Shown in pieces: positions 57,534-64,000 of a DNA stretch of 64,000 nucleotides. The notes beneath the pieces were generated by a model. It was given only the letters and a program-made list of their open reading frames with translations, did not search any database and had not been told where the DNA came from. Source of the stretch: DSWT01 sp035420085 (GTDB lineage: Bacteria > Chloroflexota > Anaerolineae > B4-G1 > SLSP01); contig DAOLUH010000007.1 of NCBI GenBank assembly GCA_035420085.1, forward strand, positions 62,001 through 126,000, written 5' to 3'. Position 1 is the first letter of the stretch; every line of letters begins with the position of its first letter. A program made the position numbers and the translations under genes.

Positions 57534-58676
57534 ATGTTATCTGTGAATCTAACCACGCTTGAATCCATTCTCCTCTTGGCTGTGGGATGGATTTTCATTT
57601 GGTGGGCTTCTTTGCTCATTCACGCGCAGTTCATCGAGCAGGACCGCTCGAACGCTCAACCTCTTCTTGCAGATCCGGTATACTACGAGTATTTCTGTTC
57701 AAACGGACATTACTTGGGCAAACAAGAGCCGCCGCCTGGAACGCTGTGCGCTCTATGTCTGACGCGCGGATATATTCGCGCCGTATGCTACCGGGATGGG
57801 GTTGAACACGAAGCCCGGTTTGTCAATAACGCGCCGCCCTATAAAATTGAGTGTCCGAAGCATGGGACGCATACCGTTTCTTATTTTACGCGGGGCAACC
57901 GTCAGATTACGCAGAGCGAATGGTTGGAGCTTAACCGCGCCAGATTTCTGCCGACGCCATTGCCGGTGTCTGACCCTTTGCCAGCGTCCTTGATGCCGTG
58001 GGCGCTGGCGAGTGGGGTGTCCCTGCAACTTCAACCGCCGGTACAACGTCGGATCAAGAAATTGGAAAGCGTCTTGGAAGGCAATCTCCAGGCTCTACCC
58101 GCGCTCATTGCGCGCCGACATCGCGCAGCGCGTATGACGACCATCGGTGGGATCGTGATAAGCGTGCTTTTGCTCCTGTTGATCTGCGTTGTGTTATCCA
58201 CACCCGTGAACTTACTGTTTAATCCGTCCGCTGTGTTGTACCAGTTTCCGTCAACCGCCTTATGGGCCAGCAAGGTCTTGTTCTCCATTCTGATTGTCTT
58301 TCTGCCGTTGCTATATCTTCTCACTCGCCGTGAGTCTGTCGCCCGGCCTGTCCCGCGACAGGAGATTCGCCTGTCCTTGCTGCTCGCGGAACTGTTTGTT
58401 TTGGTCGCGCTCCCGCTCCTTTTTCGTGGACGGGTTAACCCCTATGAGGTCATGTTGGGGCTGGTGCTGGCGATTGTTGTCGAAGTGATTGCCGGGGCGT
58501 TTGAAAGGCACCTCGACCTCAAGGGCTTGCAACAACAAGAGGCGCACTTCAGAGACGAACTAAGGGACGTGCAGGCAAGCTTGAAGAACATTGCTGACGC
58601 TACAGCTTTTGTGTCTGAGCGGGATAAGGAGATCGCTGCGCAGCCTCCTCAACCGCCGCCAGATCCGGCTACATAA
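57534..58676 (+). CDS. Membrane protein of unknown function with N-terminal Cys-rich segment
   Basis: A 380-residue protein. One N-terminal transmembrane helix is followed by a soluble Cys-containing region (F-C-S-N-G-H...L-C-A-L-C) that looks like a small zinc site, then a helical section. About four more transmembrane helices lie in the second half (roughly 200-330), followed by a charged coiled-coil-like tail ending in a Pro-rich stretch. AGGAGGGG precedes the ATG, and it has its own promoter. No family recognised. Confidence 0.6.
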   Translation: MLSVNLTTLESILLLAVGWIFIWWASLLIHAQFIEQDRSNAQPLLADPVYYEYFCSNGHYLGKQEPPPGTLCALCLTRGYIRAVCYRDGVEHEARFVNNAPPYKIECPKHGTHTVSYFTRGNRQITQSEWLELNRARFLPTPLPVSDPLPASLMPWALASGVSLQLQPPVQRRIKKLESVLEGNLQALPALIARRHRAARMTTIGGIVISVLLLLLICVVLSTPVNLLFNPSAVLYQFPSTALWASKVLFSILIVFLPLLYLLTRRESVARPVPRQEIRLSLLLAELFVLVALPLLFRGRVNPYEVMLGLVLAIVVEVIAGAFERHLDLKGLQQQEAHFRDELRDVQASLKNIADATAFVSERDKEIAAQPPQPPPDPAT

Positions 58677-58705
58677 GGTGAGTGCGCGTTGTGGATAACA
58701 TCCAG

Positions 58706-58778
58706 TACCCCTGCAAGGACTTGAACCTTGATAACAGGTTTAGGAAACCTGCGTTCTATCCGATTGAACTACAGGGGC
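58706..58778 (-). tRNA. tRNA-Arg (CCU anticodon)
   Basis: A 73-base cloverleaf on the minus strand: acceptor GCCCCTG pairs with CAGGGGT (one G-U pair), D arm GTTC/GAAC, anticodon arm CAGGT-TTCCTAA-ACCTG giving CCT, and T arm CAAGG-TTCAAGT-CCTTG. Discriminator A; CCA is not encoded. It reads the rare AGG codon. Confidence 0.93.
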
Positions 58779-58796
58779 GACGGCGGCATTATAACA

Positions 58797-58850
58797 TGTA
58801 AAACGTAAAAACGTAAGGGCCTCTTTTACGCATGACGTTTAACGTTTTAT
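58797..58850. repeat. Inverted tandem repeat (ACGTAAA type)
   Basis: TAAAACGTAAAAACG units face an inverted ACGTTTAACGTTTTA arm, between tRNA-Arg and mtnA. Same unit as the repeats flanking the four-helix gene. Confidence 0.8.
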
Positions 58851-58867
58851 ACCGACAAGGAGCACTG

Positions 58868-59923
58868 ATGACAACATACCATGCGATCGAATGGCGAGAG
58901 GAAGGCAAGCTGCGTCTGATTGATCAACGGCGGCTGCCGCACGAACTGGTTTACTGCGACTATACGGGCTACCGCGAGGTTGCCTTCGCTATCCGTGATA
59001 TGGTCGTGCGCGGCGCGCCGGCCATTGGCATCACGGCGGGGTACGGGATGGCGTTAGCGGCGCTTTACGGCTCTAGCGTTGATGCGGATGCGCTCCGCGC
59101 CGACTTGCGCGCCGCCGATGCAGTGCTGCGCGCCGCCCGACCTACTGCCGTCAACCTCTTCTGGGCGTTGGAGCGCGTGCTGCGTCGCGCTTTTGATCCT
59201 GCGCTGGATACCGTCGTCGCCATCCGCGAGGCTGTGCTGGCGGAAGCGCACGCAATTTACGCGCTTGAGGCAGCTTCCAACTTCCGCATCGGGCAAAATG
59301 CGCTGCCTTTGGTGCCAGCCGGGGCGAAAATCATCCACCACTGCAACACCGGCCCCCTGGCGACCGGCGAATACGGTACTGCGCTGCGCGTCATCACCGC
59401 CGCGCACGAGGCCGGGAAGGGCGTGTTCGCCTACGTGGACGAAACTCGTCCGCGCTTGCAAGGCGCGCGCCTCACCGCCTGGGAACTGGAACAGTGGGGC
59501 GTGCCGTATACTATCATCGTTGATGGGGCTGCCGCGCACATCATGCGCACCATCGGCATTGATCTCTGCGTTGTCGGCTGCGACCGCATCGCCGCCAACG
59601 GCGACACGGCCAACAAGATCGGCACGTACAGCCTGGCATTGGCGGCCCAAGCCCATCATGTGCCATTCTACGTCGTCGGCCCCACCAGCACCATTGATAT
59701 GACGTTGGCTTCCGGCGACGACATCCCCATTGAGCAGCGGCCCGCCGAGGAGGTCACGCGCTTCGAGGCGTGCCAGATCGCGCCCGCCGGTGCGCCCGCG
59801 ACCAACTTTGCTTTCGACGTGACGCCGGCGGCCTACATCACGGCGATCATCACTGAGCGTGGCGTCGTATATCCTCCCTTTCAAGAGAATCTCGCTCGCC
59901 TGATGGAGCAGAAGTTGCCATAA
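58868..59923 (+). CDS. mtnA: S-methyl-5-thioribose-1-phosphate isomerase
   Basis: A 351-residue enzyme of the eIF2B-alpha-like family. Cys159 in H-H-C-N-T-G-P-L-A and Asp239 in V-G-C-D-R-I-A-A-N-G are the catalytic pair. It converts methylthioribose-1-phosphate to methylthioribulose-1-phosphate in MTA salvage, the step after MtnP (48008). AAGGAG before ATG 58868 excludes an upstream in-frame start overlapping the repeat. No later salvage genes are nearby. Confidence 0.95.
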   Translation: MTTYHAIEWREEGKLRLIDQRRLPHELVYCDYTGYREVAFAIRDMVVRGAPAIGITAGYGMALAALYGSSVDADALRADLRAADAVLRAARPTAVNLFWALERVLRRAFDPALDTVVAIREAVLAEAHAIYALEAASNFRIGQNALPLVPAGAKIIHHCNTGPLATGEYGTALRVITAAHEAGKGVFAYVDETRPRLQGARLTAWELEQWGVPYTIIVDGAAAHIMRTIGIDLCVVGCDRIAANGDTANKIGTYSLALAAQAHHVPFYVVGPTSTIDMTLASGDDIPIEQRPAEEVTRFEACQIAPAGAPATNFAFDVTPAAYITAIITERGVVYPPFQENLARLMEQKLP

Positions 59924-59952
59924 GCGCCGCGCTACATAGTACCAGCCTCCTA

Positions 59953-59981
59953 TTGTAATTCGATTTTGAATCGGTTAGAAT
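59953..59981 (+). promoter_or_regulatory. Promoter of the Flp-type pilin gene
   Basis: TTGTAA (59953-59958), 17-base spacer, TAGAAT (59976-59981). Confidence 0.6.
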
Positions 59982-60010
59982 GAGGGTAGTTGTGCTGTAG
60001 GAGGTACAAA

Positions 60011-60157
60011 ATGGTCTATTTGCCCAAAGAAGAAGGCCAGGGATTGGCCGAATATGGCCTGGTCCTGGTTTTGATTGCGGTCGTAGTCGTTCTTGCTGTG
60101 ATGCTGCTCGGTCCGTACATCGGGAACCTGTACAGCAGCGTTATGGAAGCCATCTAG
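60011..60157 (+). CDS. Flp/Fap-type pilin component
   Basis: A 48-residue class III signal-peptide protein. The short charged leader E-E-G followed by Q-G-L-A-E-Y-G and a hydrophobic helix is the Flp pilin pattern; cleavage is expected after that Gly (residue 9). TAGGAGG lies before the ATG. It forms a one-gene unit with its own promoter and terminator. No Tad/Flp assembly genes (tadABC, cpaA) are in the window, so the export machinery must be elsewhere. Confidence 0.85.
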   Translation: MVYLPKEEGQGLAEYGLVLVLIAVVVVLAVMLLGPYIGNLYSSVMEAI

Positions 60158-60180
60158 CCGCACACCGACTCGTCTGCTCA

Positions 60181-60217
60181 ACACTCCGCTTTCGCACAGG
60201 CGGAGTGTTTTTTTTAT
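60181..60217 (+). terminator. Rho-independent terminator of the pilin gene
   Basis: AACACTCCGC (60181-60190) pairs with GCGGAGTGTT (60201-60210), followed by a run of T. Confidence 0.95.
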
Positions 60218-60227
60218 GCGATCTGCC

Positions 60228-61250
60228 TCATTCTCCTAACCAGAGACTCCGGTATACTTTCCACTTCGCTTCATCGGTTTCCCAATACGGGTAAATGGCG
60301 ACGCCGGTGACGGTGTTTTTCCACGTGGCCCAGTCGTTCAGACCGGCAATAGTACCCTGCAGACCGCTGCGCATATTCTCTGCCGTGGGGTTGTGTGTGC
60401 GGGTGGCTTCTGCGGAGGTGGGGATGCCGATGAACAGGCGCACATCGGTGTAGACCAACGCGCGGCTTAACGCGATCACCTGGAATTTCGTCCACTGGCG
60501 GTACAAACCGGGGGTGGGGAGTGCGCTATCGTACACCATCACGGCGATTTCGTCTACCCGCTTGGCGATCTTCTGGTAATACGAGGCGCTCCAGCTCCAC
60601 TTGCCGACGAGTGGCCAGTGGAAGGTCGGAAAGAGCGGCCATATCCGTCGCCCGGCGATGGAGAGTGTGGCATCAGGACCGATAGCGTTGCGCATCTCGT
60701 CCAGCAACACCAACACGACCTTGTTGCCATCTTCGACCGGCTCAGGGTCGAGGTGTAGCCCATCAAAATTAGCCTCCTGGAGGAGGGAGACGCAAAACTC
60801 GATCACCTCACGGCGGATCGTTTTGCTGTGCAGGTTCATCTGTTGGAGCGGCAGACCGATCCACATCTGCACGTTGAGATCGGGCGCCAGGTTTTTGAGG
60901 GTGGCGACAAACTCTCTTGCGTAACTGTAGGTGGGGTTGAAGGTTCCTTCCGGTCGGTAATAGCTCGTATAGACATAGATGGTGGTGATTTGCTGTTCCG
61001 CCAGCGCGGCGCTCAACGCGTAAATTTCATTCGTGGTGTGTGGGCGACTGACCCATTCCACGCCCAACCACGCGGCGTTCGTCCCCTGGTTGAAGTGTGC
61101 GCCGGGAAAGGTGGATTGCGGGCGAAAGAGGCAGCCCCGTCCCAGCACAATGATCCACAACACCGCGAACGCCCCCAATCGCCATAACAAATCGGCGCGG
61201 CGAGACATAATGCGCTTTTGCGGACGTTTTTTAGAAGCAGGTTTATTCAT
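60228..61250 (-). CDS. GH18-like membrane-anchored protein
   Basis: A 340-residue protein. A hydrophobic helix (about 23-42) anchors it, followed by a TIM-barrel domain. F-D-G-L-H-L-D-P-E-P is the GH18-type D-G-x-x-x-D-x-E active-site strand, and an I-A-V-M-V-Y-D strand follows. The final catalytic spacing deviates from chitinases, so it may be inactive or act on another glycan. ATG 61250 is chosen; ATG 61208 is an alternative, and neither has a strong ribosome site. Confidence 0.6.
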   Translation of the reverse strand: MNKPASKKRPQKRIMSRRADLLWRLGAFAVLWIIVLGRGCLFRPQSTFPGAHFNQGTNAAWLGVEWVSRPHTTNEIYALSAALAEQQITTIYVYTSYYRPEGTFNPTYSYAREFVATLKNLAPDLNVQMWIGLPLQQMNLHSKTIRREVIEFCVSLLQEANFDGLHLDPEPVEDGNKVVLVLLDEMRNAIGPDATLSIAGRRIWPLFPTFHWPLVGKWSWSASYYQKIAKRVDEIAVMVYDSALPTPGLYRQWTKFQVIALSRALVYTDVRLFIGIPTSAEATRTHNPTAENMRSGLQGTIAGLNDWATWKNTVTGVAIYPYWETDEAKWKVYRSLWLGE

Positions 61251-61258
61251 AGATGTTG

Positions 61259-61292
61259 GGCTGGAAGCTGGATACTGGAAGCTGGCTACTGA
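61259..61292. repeat. Short tandem repeat (GCTGGAAGCTGGA type)
   Basis: Imperfect CTGGAAG/CTGGATA units at period 7-8, upstream of the GH18-like gene. Confidence 0.6.
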
Positions 61293-61302
61293 ATGTGTAA
61301 TT

Positions 61303-61370
61303 CGCAATTCGCCGATTCGCTCATTCGCTCATTCGCTCATTCGCCCATTGGCCGATTCGCCGACTCATTC
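61303..61370. repeat. Tandem repeat (GCTCATTC type) reaching into mfd
   Basis: Six or more GATTCGC/TCATTCGC units at period 8. The array encodes the last residues and stop codon of mfd on the minus strand. Confidence 0.85.
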
Positions 61371-64000
61371 TCCTCCCACCACGCCGCCAGGAGTTCGAGG
61401 ACGTGTTGCAGGTTGTTGCGCCAGCGCGATTCTTCCCATGCTAACGGCAACCAGATTTCTTGACGACCCACCCGCGCGAATTCCCCCAGACGACGGCGCA
61501 GTTGGGCGATGGTGCTCGGATCGAAGCGTTTGAGCCACGTTGGACGCAGTGCAATCTGCCCGTTTTCGACGACAATCGCCGGGATGCGGGCGTCGCGCGC
61601 CAGAATTTTCAGCCGCAGTTGGTAGATGAGGTTCTGCGCCTCCGGCGGCAGCGGGCCGAAGCGGTCTTGCAGTTCCTCTTGCAACTGTACGATGGCGTCC
61701 GCGGTGGTCAATTCGGCCAAACGGCGGTAAAGTTGCAGGCGCAGCTTATCGTCGGGAACATAGTCCGCCGACAGCCCCACCGCCAACGGCAGCTCGATGG
61801 TGATGGAGCCGATCGGTTCCGGCGGTTCCGGCTCGCCAGCCTGCGCTGCCTTCAGGCGATGCACGGCGCGGGCGAGAATCCGCGTGTAGAGCGTAAAGCC
61901 GACATCGGCGACATGCCCGTGCTGATTCTTGCCGAGCAACTCACCGGCCCCGCGGATTTCCAAATCCCGCAGCGCCACCGTGAAACCGCCGCCGCTGCTC
62001 GTCGCTTCGTCCAAAGCTTGCAGCCGCGCGCGCGCCTCGTCGTTCATCCGCCGCTTGTGGAAGAAATACGCATAGCCGCGCCGCGTCCCACGTCCCACGC
62101 GCCCGCGCAACTGGTACAACTGCGCCAGCCCGAAGCGATCCGCCCGTTCAACGATGAGCGTGTTGGCGTTGGGGAAGTCCAACCCGCTCTCAATGATCGT
62201 CGTCGCCAGCAGCACATCCACCTCGTTGGCGGCAAAGCGACGCATCACGCGCGCCAGCTCGCGCTCCTGCATCTGCCCGTGTGCTACGGCGATGCGCGCT
62301 TCGGGCACCAACGCGCGCAACCGCTCGGCGACCGCGTGGATGGATTCGACGCGGTTGTGGACGTAGAACACCTGACCGCCGCGCTTCAATTCGCGGAGAA
62401 TGGCGCGCCGCGTGACATCGGAATCGTAAGGGCCAGTGTATGACGCGATGGGCAGACGCTCTTGGGGCGGCGTCTCGATGATGCTCACGTCGCGCACACC
62501 AGCGAGCGCCATATAGAGCGTGCGGGGGATGGGCGTCGCGGTCATCGTCAACACATCCACCTCCGTGCGCATCTTCTTGAGGCGTTCTTTGTGGGCGACG
62601 CCAAACCGCTGCTCTTCGTCAATGATGACCAGTCCCAGGTCTTTGAAGGCGACGTCCTGCTGCAACAACCGGTGTGTGCCGATGACGATATCCACTTTCC
62701 CTTCGCGCAGTCCTTCCAGCACTTTGCGCTGTTCGGCGTCGGTGCGGAAGCGCGACAGCAGTTCCACGGTGACGGGGAAGGGCGCTAACCGCTCGCGGAA
62801 GGTCTCGTGGTGCTGCTGCGCCAACACCGTCGTCGGTACCAACATCGCCACCTGCTTGCCATCTAACATCGCCTTGAACGCGGCGCGCAGCGCGACCTCG
62901 GTCTTGCCATACCCCGCGTCCCCGCAAATTAGCCGGTCCATCGGGCGCGCCTTCTCCATATCTTCTTTGACCATTGTGATGGCCTGCGTTTGATCTTCAG
63001 TTTCGATGTAAGGGAAGGCGGCTTCCAGTTCGTGCTGCCACGCCGTATCCGGCGAGAAGGCGTACCCTGGCACGACTTGCCGGGCGGCATACAGTTCCAG
63101 CAGCTCGGCGGCGATTTCGGCGGCGGCTTCCTGGACGCGGGCCTTCGTCTGCGCCCACGCCGCGCTGTCAAGGCGGCTGAGTCGCGGCGGCGCGTCTTCT
63201 GAGCCGATGTAGCGCGTCAGCCGGTCGGCCTGGTGGATGGGGACGTAGAGCTTATCGCTGCCCCGCGCGTTGGCCTCGCCGAACACGGGCGGGCCGGCGT
63301 ATTCGAGCAGCAGGTATTCGCGCTCAATGTCGTCAATACTGCGCGTGACCAGCCCCCGGAAGATGCCGATCCCGTAATCCTCATGCACCACCGGATCGCC
63401 CGGCTGCAGGTCGGCGAAGTTGAACTCCGGCGAAGCGGCGCGGCGGCGCGGACGGCGGCGCGGTTCCGGCGGGCGCCAGCCGAACAGTTCCTCGTCGGTG
63501 ATGAGGTGGCGCGCCCCGCGCGGCCCGTTCCACTGCCAACCGCCCGGCGCTGCGCCCTGCACAAAGGTCAACAGCTCGACGGGCGCTTGGGCGATGCTTT
63601 GTTGGACCGGCGGCGGATTGAACTCCTGCCACAGTTCCGCCATCCGCTCGGCCTGGCGGCTGACGACGACGACCTGATCGCTCAGGGTGAGCCACTGGCG
63701 GATGCGCCCTAGCGCCTCCGGCAGCCGTCCCGCGAAGTGGACTTCGGGCGTGAACCCCTCGGCGAGGGGACCTTCTTCGCCGGTGTTCAGCGCGAGGACA
63801 CCAGGACGTTCCAGCCGCTCGCGGATGGCGTCCCAGGTGATGTAGGGCGCTTCCGCGTCCGGCGGAAGATAGCCGTCCTCCAGCACTTGCTTGCGTTGTT
63901 CGGCGGCCTCTTCTTCCAGTTCGCGCCAGCGCGCGGCCAATTTTTCGGCTTCGCATGTGACCACCAGCGCATTGGCGGGGAGGTAGTGCAGCAGCGAACC
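61337..64000 (-). CDS. mfd: Transcription-repair coupling factor (N-terminus outside window)
   Basis: The visible 888 residues cover most of Mfd; the frame is open to the window edge. They include the RNA-polymerase-interacting domain (D-P-V-V-H-E-D-Y-G-I-G-I-F), Walker A (G-D-A-G-Y-G-K-T-E), the D-E-E-Q-R-F-G-V helicase motif, T-A-T-P-I-P-R-T-L, the Q-L-R-G-R-V-G-R motif and the C-terminal TRCF domain. Mfd removes stalled RNA polymerase and recruits UvrA. The extreme C-terminus is encoded by the GCTCATTC-type repeat. Confidence 0.96.
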   Translation of the reverse strand, partial: GSLLHYLPANALVVTCEAEKLAARWRELEEEAAEQRKQVLEDGYLPPDAEAPYITWDAIRERLERPGVLALNTGEEGPLAEGFTPEVHFAGRLPEALGRIRQWLTLSDQVVVVSRQAERMAELWQEFNPPPVQQSIAQAPVELLTFVQGAAPGGWQWNGPRGARHLITDEELFGWRPPEPRRRPRRRAASPEFNFADLQPGDPVVHEDYGIGIFRGLVTRSIDDIEREYLLLEYAGPPVFGEANARGSDKLYVPIHQADRLTRYIGSEDAPPRLSRLDSAAWAQTKARVQEAAAEIAAELLELYAARQVVPGYAFSPDTAWQHELEAAFPYIETEDQTQAITMVKEDMEKARPMDRLICGDAGYGKTEVALRAAFKAMLDGKQVAMLVPTTVLAQQHHETFRERLAPFPVTVELLSRFRTDAEQRKVLEGLREGKVDIVIGTHRLLQQDVAFKDLGLVIIDEEQRFGVAHKERLKKMRTEVDVLTMTATPIPRTLYMALAGVRDVSIIETPPQERLPIASYTGPYDSDVTRRAILRELKRGGQVFYVHNRVESIHAVAERLRALVPEARIAVAHGQMQERELARVMRRFAANEVDVLLATTIIESGLDFPNANTLIVERADRFGLAQLYQLRGRVGRGTRRGYAYFFHKRRMNDEARARLQALDEATSSGGGFTVALRDLEIRGAGELLGKNQHGHVADVGFTLYTRILARAVHRLKAAQAGEPEPPEPIGSITIELPLAVGLSADYVPDDKLRLQLYRRLAELTTADAIVQLQEELQDRFGPLPPEAQNLIYQLRLKILARDARIPAIVVENGQIALRPTWLKRFDPSTIAQLRRRLGEFARVGRQEIWLPLAWEESRWRNNLQHVLELLAAWWEENESANRPMGE

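Overview
The window reads as about 64 kb of a moderately GC-rich (roughly 55-60%) bacterial chromosome. The best guess is a Chloroflexota (Anaerolineae-like) genome. This rests on style rather than a marker gene: Thr/Pro linkers after membrane anchors, an rpmH-rnpA-yidD-yidC-jag block without an adjacent dnaA, orphan zinc-ribbon membrane proteins, and many intergenic tandem heptad repeats. A 16S gene or a marker phylogeny would be needed to confirm it.

Layout. (1) 1-8781: a carbohydrate-oriented plus-strand run with a truncated glycoside hydrolase, a PHP hydrolase, a sulfatase, a degenerate receiver protein, a HAD hydrolase, a URO-D-like protein, a secreted alpha/beta hydrolase and a PL22 oligogalacturonate lyase. 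(2) 8860-13157: a minus-strand cluster with an effector-associated-like domain/TM/beta-propeller protein, an unknown small protein, a gluzincin-type metalloprotease and a membrane protein with an IPT/TIG domain. This is the strongest candidate for an undescribed system. (3) 13343-16847: acetyltransferases, a GH4 enzyme and a 2H phosphoesterase. (4) 16873-18685: a more AT-rich restriction-modification island with a frameshifted putative nuclease, a DNA methyltransferase and a Phd-type protein overlapping the methyltransferase start. (5) 18765-27499: an FAD oxidoreductase, a spermidine-synthase-like fusion, a second PL22 lyase, an IolB-type isomerase, a GH106-like enzyme and an OppD-type ATPase, with two small decaying toxin/antitoxin-like pairs at 24.0-24.5 and 27.5-28.0 kb. 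(6) 28259-33604: paired zinc-ribbon membrane proteins, a YhhN protein, a MoaD-like protein, a creatininase-like hydrolase and an EFR1-type ferredoxin/flavodoxin. (7) 33928-36209: a GH140/DUF4038-like enzyme and a GNAT on the minus strand. (8) 36468-41948: rpmH-rnpA-yidD-lipoprotein-yidC-jag-PfkB kinase-parA. (9) 42018-51962: a membrane P-loop/HEAT protein with its response regulator, a SEDS-PBP fusion whose transpeptidase motifs are all degenerate, mtnP, two conserved unknowns and ligA. (10) 52003-64000: an SH3 membrane protein, hicBA, a heterodimeric ABC exporter split by a four-helix-bundle gene, a membrane protein, tRNA-Arg(CCU), mtnA, a Flp-type pilin, a GH18-like protein and mfd (truncated by the window).

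Working together. PL22 lyases, GH4, GH106-like, GH140-like, a sulfatase and an IolB/KduI-type isomerase together suggest catabolism of pectin and rhamnogalacturonan-type polysaccharides. mtnP and mtnA supply two steps of methylthioadenosine salvage. Housekeeping blocks (protein secretion, replication/repair, cell envelope) are interleaved with accessory genes. At least 18 loci carry short tandem repeats of period about 7-9. Their sequence differs from locus to locus, they often face an inverted copy, and they sit at or inside gene ends. They are the most pervasive unexplained feature here.
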